Shown: positions 34,613 to 48,065, numbered from the stretch's first letter. The stretch is 64,000 nt of DNA from Siphonodentalium dalli (GCA_032622095.1 CP136064.1:197313948-197377947), one strand, 5' to 3'. The notes: generated from the sequence alone by a model not told the origin. A program made the numbers and translations.

Positions 34613-35455
34613 CCGAAGCCACGACAAATAGTTTTCATGGCTGGCTCAACCGATTTTCGTGGCTGGTTAGCTAGCTAAGCCGGCTCAGTCACGACGTTCG
34701 TGGCTGACGAAATATGGCGGCTCAGCCGGCTGAAATGTTATCATTCAGCGTATTTTCGTTTCCGAAATGTTCCTAATCCCCTGTTACCGGTTATAGATGC
34801 GTTTTTTTTAGCGTTTGTGGTGAACCCGTAGAATTCCAGACCACACGTAATCTTTTGATGTTAGGCTTTTCCATTATGGCGAAAATTTACGAAGGACTGG
34901 CATGGATATACTATGTAGTTTCCCATCTAATCGGTATAAGTAGTTACATTGTGTTCTGTCGACTTCAGACTGCTATCATCACTGCCATCTTACGATATAT
35001 GCATGCATCATTGAATGATGAACCCGATAGTAATGATGTATAATATTTCAAACTATTTCTATTCTTATGTGTATATATTGACAAATGCCAGTGATGTCTG
35101 AGACTTGGTGTTGTCGATATAAACAATTTATATTTTAACCCTTTCAATACCGAATGGATGCGCCCATTCAGTTATATGAAAGCATGCATTGGGATAGTCT
35201 ATTCCACATTAAGGGGCCATGTGTTCTGATAATATAACAACCATGCCGTGTCCATGCGAGAATGCCAATATTAGGCAATGCGGTTTAGTTCTTTGCGATT
35301 CACAGTTCAGTTGTGCTTGATATAAGCCCATGCACACGGCTCAGCCATTTTACAATTCCGGCGGCGGAGATTTTTAAATGTGGCTGGCGTTAGAAATAAT
35401 ATGGCTGGCGGCGGCTTGTGGCCAATATGGCTGGCGGCGGCGGCGTACGATGGCG
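34613..35455. other. Sequence interrupting a pearl-like array
   Basis: Lies between two blocks of pearl-like type 1 units. It holds GC-rich GGCTGGC/GCCGGCT-rich repeats at 34613-34740 and GGCGGCGG motifs at 35360-35460. The frame 34855-35043 is open for 62 codons but not recognised. It may be an insertion. Confidence 0.4.
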
Positions 35456-35795
35456 GGTTCGGGCTCTACTGCTGGCGGGCATGTTTTTTGTCTGAACAAC
35501 CCCAAAATGACTCGTTCCCATCTACATGTCGATATTAACATCCAGGACAAATTTCATGATGATCAGACGAATAGTACGACCTGTATTCCGCACCAATGGA
35601 TTTAATTTTGAAATCCAAGATGGCCACCAGCAGTCATGTTTTTGGGCCGAATGACCCCAAAATGACTCGTTCCCATCTACATGTCATTGTTAACATCCAT
35701 GACAAATTTCATGATGATCAGACGAACAGTACGACCTGTAGCCCGCGCCAATGGATTGAATTTTGAAATCCAAGATGGCTGCCATCCTAAGAAAG
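35456..35795 (+). mobile_element. Pearl-like type 1 core units
   Basis: Two core units with CCAAAATGACTCGTTCCC and AAGATGGC marks near 35620 and 35776, without terminal parts. Confidence 0.55.
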
Positions 35796-35861
35796 TAAAG
35801 GAATGTAGACTTGTTTTAAAATTTCGGTCGCCATTTTGGCCGCCATCTTCGATTTGGAAAA

Positions 35862-38081
35862 CCATTTCTTGCATGAGATGTAAGGTAATTACTTCACCTC
35901 AGTATTTCCAACTCAACTGTAAGCATGGGTGGAGTTGTCTCGACAATAATGCCCAATGATGTAAATATGAGGGAATTTCTGTGATTTTTCAAAATCTTTT
36001 CGCCATTGTGGGCACCATTTTGGATATGGGGGACTTTTATTTGGATATAGTACAAGGAAAGTTCTTCGCCTAAATGTTCCCAACTCACAATAGTAAGCAG
36101 GTATGGAGTTGTCATGACAATAATGCTCACTGATGTTAAAATCAGCGATTTTCGGCGATTTTTCTATTTCTGGTGGCCATTTTGGCCGCCATCTTGGATT
36201 TAGGTAAATATTCCTCAACTCAGGTATAAGAGGAATCCTAGCTCGAGTATCTCCTGCACATATATATGCATGGGTGTTGTTATAATAGCAATAACATTCA
36301 TTGATTCGAAACATTACATCTCATTATTAACGTAGATTCGGCTTTGACCTATTATACCAGCATTTGGGAAAACGTGATATCGGACAAAAATATCCCGCAA
36401 AAGTATATTATGGTCCCCATGTGTTCGCCAATGACTCCTCTATACGATAAATGTATAATAATTATATGACGCAAAGATGCCAACATTTTCCCACAGAGAC
36501 AAACGAAAGGTGGTAACATGTCAGAAAAATAGCATATTTTCATATTGGATTCTGGTGTCGGATTTTTGGCTAATTTGTAAGGGTTGTATATTGGCATAAC
36601 GAATCGAGCGGAAAACAAGACCGCATGTGCTATCATCTTTACTATAATGGCGATCAAAGAGACCTGGTGCATATAACAAAAATGGCCACCACGATGGACG
36701 CCATCTTGTCTGGAGTCTCTGCGGCCACTTTTTTTTCTTGTTAACAAGTGAACAAAATTAGAGGAGACCTTAAGAAAGAATATTAGTGGGGTGAAGTTGA
36801 GTCCTGGGGGGGGGGGGGGGGTGCAGAGGTCACCAATATCTCCTGGACTAATTGTATACAGTCTGTATGTCACTATGTTCAACAAGGAGATCTGGCCTGC
36901 AAGTTGTATAAATTGTGGAGCAAGTAGAATGACAATACCCCGTCTTGATGGGATCAGTAATTATTGCAATCAATTTGATCCCCAGTTTATTATATGAATG
37001 CCATTGTCGCCATGTTCCATTCAATTGAGGAAGAACCGTCTGTCAGATAATATTCACACTTCACAGATAATATTCATGGTCAAAACCGCATTCATTACAT
37101 TTTTTATGCCTGATTCTTCACCTAGTTTTAAGCAATGTTTAACCTCTGAACTAAAATTGAAAGAACTATTTCCTGAGTACATTGTACTGATTGCTTATTT
37201 TCATTATGCACATTACTCAGTGGATATTTACAAAAATGAAGATCACACAATCACAGTGTTGCAGCTCATGGGGCGCAAGGAAGAAGGGGGCAGCTGGCCT
37301 TGTCCTCCACCATGAGGAGCAAAGGGGGAGAAAATGCCCTTCCAGCAGGGATGTCACCCGAGGACGGGGCTACGATCCCCAACAGGAGAGCTATAGGATC
37401 CCGGAAGTTACCGGGCTGACCATTGTAGAATTCCCATTGTAGATAGGGGGGGAATGGTAAAAAAATACAGTAATATGAATGACAATTAAGACAACTAACT
37501 GTTATATTGTTTATAGCTGTATATATTAATTCTGATAGTGGTAAAGTTTACCACAAACTTTGTTTTCTACTTTTTGTTAATTTTTAATATTTGTGTTGCC
37601 TTCTGAATCAGAAATGTGCCTTTTTCTGAAAAAGTTTCCCACCCTCAGCTAAGGTCAGAGATCAAAGGGTTAAATTTATACCGGTACTCTTTATATACAT
37701 TATACTCTGATAGCATTGTCCTCATATAATATCAGCACTCAACTATGCAACCACTAAATAATTAACCAGTAATAACTGTGCCAGTAGGCCTATTGAATGA
37801 ATAAACCTAATTATCTAAGTAGTCAAGTATTGTGACTTTGGTCATGGTACTTAGAGCTGTAAAATTGAGAGTAGAAGTACTAATGTGATAAAGAACTTAA
37901 TTACCTTATTCAGAGGCAATGATAGTTAATGGCTTGTGGACATCAATGATTTTTGATAAAAATGTGCTACATGGGCCTTTTGTAATGCATGGTGGGGCAT
38001 TTGAACTTCATTGTGGGGTATCTATTAATCTGTCAGCCTGTCAGATTATATTAGGCCAAAAAAGTTGGATTCTCATTACAT
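35862..38081. repeat. 2.2-kb tandem unit U, copy 1
   Basis: Starts CCATTTCTTGCATGAGATG and ends TCTCATTACAT. Almost identical to 38082-40316, with a 12-14-bp difference near 36865 (copy 2 has the extra TTTAGTAGGTCAC phrase) and a variable G-run. Frames of up to 177 codons on the minus strand and 105 on the plus strand are kept only because the copies are identical. None resembles a protein. Confidence 0.9.
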
Positions 38082-40316
38082 CCATTTCTTGCATGAGATG
38101 TAAGGTAATTACTTCACCTCAGTATTTCCAACTCAACTGTAAGCATGGGTGGAGTTGTCTCGACAATAATGCCCAATGATGTAAATATGAGGGAATTTCT
38201 GTGATTTTTCAAAATCTTTTCGCCATTGTGGGCACCATTTTGGATATGGGGGACTTTTATTTGGATATAGTACAAGGAAAGTTCTTCGCCTAAATGTTCC
38301 CAACTCACAATAGTAAGCAGGTATGGAGTTGTCATGACAATAATGCTCACTGATGTTAAAATCAGCAATTTTCGGCGATTTTTCTATTTCTGGTGGCCAT
38401 TTTGGCCGCCATCTTGGATTTAGGTAAATATTCCTCAACTCAGGTATAAGAGGAATCCTAGCTCGAGTATCTCCTGCACATATATATGCATGGGTGTTGT
38501 TATAATAGCAATAACATTCATTGATTCGAAACATTACATCTCATTATTAACGTAGATTCGGCTTTGACCTATTATACCAGCATTTGGGAAAACGTGATAT
38601 CGGACAAAAATATCCCGCAAAAGTATATTATGGTCCCCATGTGTTCGCCAATGACTCCTCTATACGATAAATGTATAATAATTATATGACGCAAAGATGC
38701 CAACATTTTCCCACAGAGACAAACGAAAGGTGGTAACATGTCAGAAAAATAGCATATTTTCATATTGGATTCTGGTGTCGGATTTTTGGCTAATTTGTAA
38801 GGGTTGTATATTGGCATAACGAATCGAGCGGAAAACAAGACCGCATGTGCTATCATCTTTACTATAATGGCGATCAAAGAGACCTGGTGCATATAACAAA
38901 AATGGCCACCACGATGGACGCCATCTTGTCTGGAGTCTCTGCGGCCACTTTTTTTTCTTGTTAACAAGTGAACAAAATTAGAGGAGACCTTAAGAAAGAA
39001 AATTAGTGGGGTGAAGTTGAGTCCTGGGGGGGGGGGGGGTGCAGAGGTCACCAATATCTCCTGGACTAATTGTATACAGTCTGTATTTAGTAGGTCACAT
39101 TAAACTATGTTCAACAAGGAGATCTGGCCTGCAAGTTGTATAAATTGTGGAGCAAGTAGAATGACAATACCCCGTCTTGATGGGATCAGTAATTATTGCA
39201 ATCAATTTGATCCCCAGTTTATTATATGAATGCCATTGTCGCCATGTTCCATTCAATTGAGGAAGAACCGTCTGTCAGATAATATTCACACTTCACAGAT
39301 AATATTCATGGTCAAAACCGCATTCATTACATTTTTTATGCCTGATTCTTCACCTAGTTTTAAGCAATGTTTAACCTCTGAACTAAAATTGAAAGAACTA
39401 TTTCCTGAGTACATTGTACTGATTGCTTATTTTCATTATGCACATTACTCAGTGGATATTTACAAAAATGAAGATCACACAATCACAGTGTTGCAGCTCA
39501 TGGGGCGCAAGGAAGAAGGGGGCAGCTGGCCTTGTCCTCCACCATGAGGAGCAAAGGGGGAGAAAATGCCCTTCCAGCAGGGATGTCACCCGAGGACGGG
39601 GCTACGATCCCCAACAGGAGAGCTATAGGATCCCGGAAGTTACCGGGCTGACCATTGTAGAATTCCCATTGTAGATAGGGGGGGGAATGGTAAAAAAATA
39701 CAGTAATATGAATGACAATTAAGACAACTAACTGTTATATTGTTTATAGCTGTATATATTAATTCTGATAGTGGTAAAGTTTACCACAAACTTTGTTTTC
39801 TACTTTTTGTTAATTTTTAATATTTGTGTTGCCTTCTGAATCAGAAATGTGCCTTTTTCTGAAAAAGTTTCCCACCCTCAGCTAAGGTCAGAGATCAAAG
39901 GGTTAAATTTATACCGGTACTCTTTATATACATTATACTCTGATAGCATTGTCCTCATATAATATCAGCACTCAACTATGCAACCACTAAATAATTAACC
40001 AGTAATAACTGTGCCAGTAGGCCTATTGAATGAATAAACCTAATTATCTAAGTAGTCAAGTATTGTGACTTTGGTCATGGTACTTAGAGCTGTAAAATTG
40101 AGAGTAGAAGTACTAATGTGATAAAGAACTTAATTACCTTATTCAGAGGCAATGATAGTTAATGGCTTGTGGACATCAATGATTTTTGATAAAAATGTGC
40201 TACATGGGCCTTTTGTAATGCATGGTGGGGCATTTGAACTTCATTGTGGGGTATCTATTAATCTGTCAGCCTGTCAGATTATATTAGGCCAAAAAAGTTG
40301 GATTCTCATTACATCC
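38082..40316. repeat. 2.2-kb tandem unit U, copy 2
   Basis: Second copy of the unit, directly adjoining copy 1. It ends at CATTACATCCA and then runs into TATTTTGGCCC rather than another TTTCTTGC. Confidence 0.9.
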
Positions 40317-40380
40317 ATATTTTGGCCCTCTGCGGCCCCAAATTGTTTGAATTTGGATAATTTGGTTTATAGGTTTTCTC

Positions 40381-40474
40381 TAGTTGGTGGACCCAACTAT
40401 TCAAACAGAGCTAGACGCTCTCGATTAATTTTATGGAGCTATGCTCTGATAATAAAAGTCAGATTTGCGGACTA
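40381..40474. mobile_element. 94-bp MITE with 10-bp target duplication, copy A
   Basis: Starts TAGTTGGTGGACCC and ends GATTTGCGGACTA. AGGTTTTCTC lies on both sides (40371-40380 and 40475-40484). The ends are imperfectly inverted (TAGTTGGTGGACC against TAGTCCGTAAACC in copy C). The 9-10-bp duplications suggest a Mutator-like origin. Confidence 0.8.
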
Positions 40475-41879
40475 AGGTTTTCTCATGGACTATTATTCTG
40501 TGATATTAAAATGTATTTTAAGATTTATTCAGAGATTTTATTTTGCCTGTGAGGCTGCATTAAAAATAATCTGACAGGTTGACATATTAATAGATACCAA
40601 GGCATATACTAGTAGATGTACATACTATAAATGTTTTAATAGCCCCTTTTGCATATTTATAAAAAACTTGAAAACATTGGGTGGGCGGTAACATTTTTGT
40701 ACTGAAATGGCATAGACCATTTTACAGATAGCGAGAATGATGCATTGTGGGCCAGAAAGTATCCAAACAAAGCCACGTGCTTTACGACCGCATGCATTTA
40801 CTATGGGGGATTTAGTGTGGGTCTATAAAACTAATTATAACTTTGGTATCTGTCATAGTTTACGCGAGAAATTTTAAACATATATCAGGGACATGTACCC
40901 ATTCTAGAATGTTCAAAAACATTTCCAGTTGCTTGTCGTATTTTAATTGATTTTATGCGATGAAATAATGCGAAAATTCAGAAAATTGCACTAATTTCTC
41001 AATATTTTGCGGTTTTAGTAAACGCCTGATAAAAGTCGTTCTATCAGCTGGTTCTATTGGAAATTTTTACACCAAATTTTCAGAGAATTAGAGTAAACAC
41101 AGTACTATCGGAATATCGTAAAGGAGTTCCGTGCATTTGGGATTAATTAACCCTCAGACTGCCGCAGCTGCCGTCAATAAATTAACTTTTTCGTGTTCGA
41201 CGAAAATGAAACTTGTCTGTTTAAAGGTCCCATTTTCGTGTCGAATGGTGATAGAATCTCCATTTGTCAAGTTCATGGATAAATTACATCACACTTAATC
41301 GGCTTTTGTCCGCGACCATAAACCTGTGTTTTTATAACAATTTATTTGAGACAAACTGTTGTGCGCATATACGTAGCAGTCGGCGCTTATCAGTTGAAGT
41401 TAATAATCGTGAAGCCTGTGTAACAAATGTTCAAATACAACAGAAAAAAAATACGTAAAATAAATAGCGTGACCAATGAGCATTCACAAAACAATATACA
41501 TCAGTTTTGAAAACGAGTAAAATGATTATAAATGAAAACGCTCTTTACCGTGTACCGGCGCTTTTGCGCAAGAAGGTTTTTAATGGACGCAATCATTGGA
41601 TTTTGTTCTAGGCTAAAAAAAACAAACAATACAAAATGTGTTCAAACTTCCTCTTTCAGTTGAAGTAAAACATCACGGGTGTTGTTACAGTCTATTGTGA
41701 TTCTTTGGTGAGCACGCAGTGAACACAAGTCACACTTTGCCAAATTCGTGCCGTATATCACACATGTTTATAGTATACTTGACACGTCGTCACTTTCGGT
41801 GAATTGTTGAAACACGAGTGAGAACATCTAACGGAAGTTTTATGGGGTATATAAAATAGAAGCATGTCCAGTTGATATA

Positions 41880-42030
41880 CAGACAGCGAACTAAAAACCT
41901 TATAAACGACCGTGGTGTTCCATCAACTAGACGAAAAAAAGATGAGAAAGTGCAGCTAGCCGAGTTGGCACACAAACAGAAATTTCCAGTTATTCAGTCG
42001 GCAGATGATCAACAGATCAACGGTTAATAC
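41880..42030 (+). pseudogene. Decayed SAP-like DNA-binding motif, left copy
   Basis: The readings ACPVDIQT, ELK and LINDRGVPSTRRKKDEKVQL then AELAHKQKFPVI line up as a SAP-like helix-extended-loop-helix. One or more frameshifts occur around 41890-41905, and a stop follows QING at about 42028. Similar segments occur in large transposon-associated proteins of invertebrates. Repeated at about 49235-49385. Confidence 0.5.
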
Positions 42031-42399
42031 CCAAAAAGCGAAGTTGTTATACCTGGAGTTTTTGTTGTCTCTTAATAAATGCTCAGATTCTACATACAAT
42101 GAAGATGTGAAATTCAAGATTTTTCGCCAGATAGATCCAAAGAAATACTTTGTTGAAATCTATTGCCATATTTTGCTGTATTTATGCAAAACGTGCATCT
42201 CCATCTTAACACATCGATGTAGATTGAAAACGACATATTTGCGGTCATGTAATGAGAACACAAACGCCCTTTATTGGTTCCGTTTTATATGGTATAAAAT
42301 GACCTTCCGAATTACTCTAAACTTGAAAGTTTTTTTGTAGGAAATCAATAAACTTATAGTACATGTACGAATATTCATATCAAATTAAATAATACTCAC

Positions 42400-42458
42400 G
42401 TTTCTGGGTTACGTCGGTCATTATTGCAACCGAAACCTGCACAGCGATTTGAAGGCAT
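42400..42458 (-). pseudogene. THAP zinc-finger first-exon fragment, left copy
   Basis: Encodes MPSNRCAGFGCNNDRRNPET and stops at a GTGAGT donor. MPS…C-x2-GC-x-N is the usual start of THAP domains, which bind DNA through a C2CH zinc. No continuation (AVPxHF-like part) was found downstream. The fragment sits in the centre of the long inverted repeat, so it may be a captured or residual transposase exon. An identical copy is at 49755-49813. Confidence 0.65.
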
Positions 42459-45400
42459 TTTCAATTTATGATTTTGTAAGGGTAGTAGATGGGCACGAAG
42501 CGAAGTGATTTTGTTGAATGAGAGTAGAAGGGTGCGAAGCGCCCGGGATGGTCGAAAAGATCGAGAGATCTTCTCCTTCACCCCGGTGATTTTGTTCTCC
42601 AAACCAAGTCGCATATATAGCATTTTCAGACAACTTTTGAAGAAACCCTAGCATATGGATTAGGTTCAACCTAATCATAGCAAGGGCTTCGTTTCATACA
42701 GTTAAACAAACAAACGACGACAAGACCTCCACTAGTGTGTTGATAACTGTTGTGAAAACAATACTTATTCAACCGTCACAATAGACATGAAAGAGTGTCA
42801 TCTCGCCCTCTGACATGCTTCAGTTGTCAGTTAAAACATGAAGTTTTTCATAAAACAGTTTCATTTTCGTGAAACGCATGCGAAGCCAGATGTGCGAAGA
42901 GAGAATTTATTGACGGCAGCTTCGGCAGTCTGAGGATTAATTAATCCCAAATGCACGGAACTCCTTTACGATATTCCGATAGTACTGTGTTTACTCTATA
43001 TTCTCTAAAAATTTGGTGTAAAAATTCCCAATAGAACGACTTTTATCAGGCATTTACTAAAACCGCAAAATATTGAGAATATTAAAAACCTTTTTGCGCA
43101 AAAGCGCCGGTACACGATAAAGAGCGTTTTCATTTATAATCGTTTTTACTCGTTTTCAAAACTGATTGCTCATTGGTCACGCTATTTATTTTACGTAGTT
43201 TTTTTTCCTGTTGTATTTGAACATTTGTCACACAGGCTTCACGATTATTAACTTCAACTGATAAGCGCCGACTGCTACGCGCGCAACAGTTTGTCTCAAA
43301 TAAATTGTTATAAAAACACAGGTTTATGGCCGCGGACATAAGCCGATTAAGTGTGATGTAAATTATCCATGAACTTGACAAATGGAGATTCTATCACCAT
43401 TCGACACGAAAATGGGACCTTTAAACAGACAAGTTTCATTTTCGTCGAACACGAAAAAGTTAATTTATTGACGGCAGCTTCGGCAGTCTGAGGGTTAATT
43501 AATCCCAAATGCACATAACTCCTTTACGATATTCCGATAGTACTGTATTTACTCTATATTCTCTGAAAATTTAGTGTAAAAATTCCCAATAGAACGACTT
43601 TTATCAGGCGTTTACTAAAACCGCAAAATATTGAGAAATTAGTGCAATTTTCTGAATTTTCGCATTATTTCATCGCATAAAATCAATTAAAATACGACAA
43701 GCAACTGGAAATGTTTTTGAACATTCTAGAATGGGTACATGTCCCTGATATATGTTTAAAATTTCTCGCGTAAACTATGACAGATACCAAAGTTATAATT
43801 AGTTTTATAGACCCACCCTAAATCCCCCATAGTAAATGCATGCGGCCGTAAAGCATGTGGCTTTGTTTGGATACTTTCTGGCCCACAATGCAACAGTCAA
43901 AAATGGTTATCTGTAAAATGGTCTATGAAAGTTCGGCATGGTTGAAAAGGAGTAGGAATTTCCAAGATTCCAAGATGGATCCCCTGCCAGAGACCCTCTA
44001 GCCAAATACCTGTGAATGCCATTTCAATTTACCAATTTTTAATGTGATTTTCATGCAAAACTGCGGAGAAAACTTTAGACAATTACAAATACTTCTGAGT
44101 GTGACATGAGGTCACTGGGGTCCGGGAACATTTAAATTTTTGTTTGTTATATTATAAAATATAAAAAAAATTCACAGACACATGTGCTTGATGTGTTATT
44201 GAAAACATTAGTTATCTATTTGACTGGAATTATATTCCATTATATTGTTGTTGTATTTATTTTTTATTTTATATTTATTTTTCAAATGTGCTGTAATTCC
44301 AGAAAAATAATTCTCAGAAATAAATTTATTGGACAATTTTTTATAATTGATCCTGATTTACCTACACGTACCATACCTGCCAGTTATATTTTATGACTGG
44401 TCAATAACTTTTCATAACTTTTGGGTGAGATTCCCATCTCCCCTGTTGCCACGTCCCTGACCACCGACCACGGCATTACAATCGTGTAGGTTTCGATGAG
44501 TAACAACAGTCCTGAGCAGCTGCATGCACTTGGCGAACCAAAAAAAAGTATTATTTTCATTATGCACATTACTCAGTGGATATTTACAAAAATGAAGATC
44601 ACACAATCACAGTGTTGCAGCTCATGGGGCGCAAGGAAGAAGGGGGCAGCTGGCCTTGTCCTCCACCATGAGGAGCAAAGGGGGAGAAAATGCCCTTCCA
44701 GCAGGGATGTCACCCGAGGACGGGGCTACGATCCCCAACAGGAGAGCTATAGGATCCCGGAAGTTACCGGGCTGACCATTGTAGAATTCCCATTGTAGAT
44801 AGGGGGGGAATGGTAAAAAAATACAGTAATATGAATGACAATTAAGACAACTAACTGTTATATTGTTTATAGCTGTATATATTAATTCTGATAGTGGTAA
44901 AGTTTACCACAAACTTTGTTTTCTACTTTTTGTTAATTTTTAATATTTGTGTTGCCTTCTGAATCAGAAATGTGCCTTTTTCTGAAAAAGTTTCCCACCC
45001 TCAGCTAAGGTCAGAGATCAAAGGGTTAAATTTATACCGGTACTCTTTATATACATTATACTCTGATAGCATTGTCCTCATATAATATCAGCACTCAACT
45101 ATGCAACCACTAAATAATTAACCAGTAATAACTGTGCCAGTAGGCCTATTGAATGAATAAACCTAATTATCTAAGTAGTCAAGTATTGTGACTTTGGTCA
45201 TGGTACTTAGAGCTGTAAAATTGAGAGTAGAAGTACTAATGTGATAAAGAACTTAATTACCTTATTCAGAGGCAATGATAGTTAATGGCTTGTGGACATC
45301 AATGATTTTTGATAAAAATGTGCTACATGGGCCTTTTGTAATGCATGGTGGGGCATTTGAACTTCATTGTGGGGTATCTATTAATCTGTCAGCCTGTCAG

Positions 45401-47735
45401 ATTATATTAGGCCAAAAAAGTTGGATTCTCATTACATCCATTTCTTGCATGAGATGTAAGGTAATTACTTCACCTCAGTATTTCCAACTCAACTGTAAGC
45501 ATGGGTGGAGTTGTCTCGACAATAATGCCCAATGATGTAAATATGAGGGAATTTCTGTGATTTTTCAAAATCTTTTCGCCATTGTGGGCACCATTTTGGA
45601 TATGGGGGACTTTTATTTGGATATAGTACAAGGAAAGTTCTTCGCCTAAATGTTCCCAACTCACAATAGTAAGCAGGTATGGAGTTGTCATGACAATAAT
45701 GCTCACTGATGTTAAAATCAGCAATTTTCGGCGATTTTTCTATTTCTGGTGGCCATTTTGGCCGCCATCTTGGATTTAGGTAAATATTCCTCAACTCAGG
45801 TATAAGAGGAATCCTAGCTCGAGTATCTCCTGCACATATATATGCATGGGTGTTGTTATAATAGCAATAACATTCATTGATTCGAAACATTACATCTCAT
45901 TATTAACGTAGATTCGGCTTTGACCTATTATACCAGCATTTGGGAAAACGTGATATCGGACAAAAATATCCCGCAAAAGTATATTATGGTCCCCATGTGT
46001 TCGCCAATGACTCCTCTATACGATAAATGTATAATAATTATATGACGCAAAGATGCCAACATTTTCCCACAGAGACAAACGAAAGGTGGTAACATGTCAG
46101 AAAAATAGCATATTTTCATATTGGATTCTGGTGTCGGATTTTTGGCTAATTTGTAAGGGTTGTATATTGGCATAACGAATCGAGCGGAAAACAAGACCGC
46201 ATGTGCTATCATCTTTACTATAATGGCGATCAAAGAGACCTGGTGCATATAACAAAAATGGCCACCACGATGGACGCCATCTTGTCTGGAGTCTCTGCGG
46301 CCACTTTTTTTTCTTGTTAACAAGTGAACAAAATTAGAGGAGACCTTAAGAAAGAAAATTAGTGGGGTGAAGTTGAGTCCTGGGGGGGGGGGGGGTGCAG
46401 AGGTCACCAATATCTCCTGGACTAATTGTATACAGTCTGTATTTAGTAGGTCACATTAAACTATGTTCAACAAGGAGATCTGGCCTGCAAGTTGTATAAA
46501 TTGTGGAGCAAGTAGAATGACAATACCCCGTCTTGATGGGATCAGTAATTATTGCAATCAATTTGATCCCCAGTTTATTATATGAATGCCATTGTCGCCA
46601 TGTTCCATTCAATTGAGGAAGAACCGTCTGTCAGATAATATTCACACTTCACAGATAATATTCATGGTCAAAACCGCATTCATTACATTTTTTATGCCTG
46701 ATTCTTCACCTAGTTTTAAGCAATGTTTAACCTCTGAACTAAAATTGAAAGAACTATTTCCTGAGTACATTGTACTGATTGCTTATTTTCATTATGCACA
46801 TTACTCAGTGGATATTTACAAAAATGAAGATCACACAATCACAGTGTTGCAGCTCATGGGGCGCAAGGAAGAAGGGGGCAGCTGGCCTTGTCCTCCACCA
46901 TGAGGAGCAAAGGGGGAGAAAATGCCCTTCCAGCAGGGATGTCACCCGAGGACGGGGCTACGATCCCCAACAGGAGAGCTATAGGATCCCGGAAGTTACC
47001 GGGCTGACCATTGTAGAATTCCCATTGTAGATAGGGGGGGAATGGTAAAAAAATACAGTAATATGAATGACAATTAAGACAACTAACTGTTATATTGTTT
47101 ATAGCTGTATATATTAATTCTGATAGTGGTAAAGTTTACCACAAACTTTGTTTTCTACTTTTTGTTAATTTTTAATATTTGTGTTGCCTTCTGAATCAGA
47201 AATGTGCCTTTTTCTGAAAAAGTTTCCCACCCTCAGCTAAGGTCAGAGATCAAAGGGTTAAATTTATACCGGTACTCTTTATATACATTATACTCTGATA
47301 GCATTGTCCTCATATAATATCAGCACTCAACTATGCAACCACTAAATAATTAACCAGTAATAACTGTGCCAGTAGGCCTATTGAATGAATAAACCTAATT
47401 ATCTAAGTAGTCAAGTATTGTGACTTTGGTCATGGTACTTAGAGCTGTAAAATTGAGAGTAGAAGTACTAATGTGATAAAGAACTTAATTACCTTATTCA
47501 GAGGCAATGATAGTTAATGGCTTGTGGACATCAATGATTTTTGATAAAAATGTGCTACATGGGCCTTTTGTAATGCATGGTGGGGCATTTGAACTTCATT
47601 GTGGGGTATCTATTAATCTGTCAGCCTGTCAGATTATATTAGGCCAAAAAAGTTGGATTCTCATTACATCCATATTTTGGCCCTCTGCGGCCCCAAATTG
47701 TTTGAATTTGGATAATTTGGTTTATAGGTTTTCTC

Positions 47736-47829
47736 TAGTTGGTGGACCCAACTATTCAAACAGAGCTAGACGCTCTCGATTAATTTTATGGAGCTATGCT
47801 CTGATAATAAAAGTCAGATTTGCGGACTA
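47736..47829. mobile_element. 94-bp MITE, copy B (duplicate of copy A)
   Basis: Present because the 7.36-kb segment was duplicated. It is not an independent insertion and has the same AGGTTTTCTC flanks. Confidence 0.8.
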
Positions 47830-48065
47830 AGGTTTTCTCATGGACTATTATTCTGTGATATTAAAATGTATTTTAAGATTTATTCAGAGATTTTATTTTG
47901 CCTGTGAGGCTGCATTAAAAATAATCTGACAGGTTGACATATTAATAGATACCAAGGCATATACTAGTAGATGTACATACTATAAATGTTTTAATAGCCC
48001 CTTTTGCATATTTATAAAAAACTTGAAAACATTGGGTGGGCGGTAACATTTTTGTACTGAAATGG

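Larger units (their letters stand above)
40711..43927. mobile_element. 3.2-kb long inverted repeat with gene fragments
   Basis: Arms 40711-41584 and 43082-43927 (about 850 bp each) start CATAGACCATTTTACAGATA and its inverse. Inside each arm lies TTAACCCTCAGACTGCCG or its inverse (41147 and 43498), which looks like a piggyBac-type end. Part of the right arm is repeated directly at about 42903-43080. The centre (41585-43081) holds a THAP first exon on the minus strand and a SAP-like fragment on the plus strand. No clear outer target duplication was found. Confidence 0.75.
37194..44549. repeat. 7,356-bp tandem segmental duplication, left copy
   Basis: Runs from TTATTTTCATTATGCAC in unit U copy 1, through unit U copy 2 and the inverted-repeat region, to the A-run and GT at 44549. 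It is followed at once by its second copy. Equivalent points lie 7,356 bp apart at the left and 7,355 bp apart after a G-run near 39676. No other differences were noticed. Confidence 0.9.

Noticed and set aside
36352-36885. 177- and 160-codon minus-strand frames repeated three times
   Set aside because: Their conservation only reflects the identical tandem units. The composition is low in complexity and no domain is visible.
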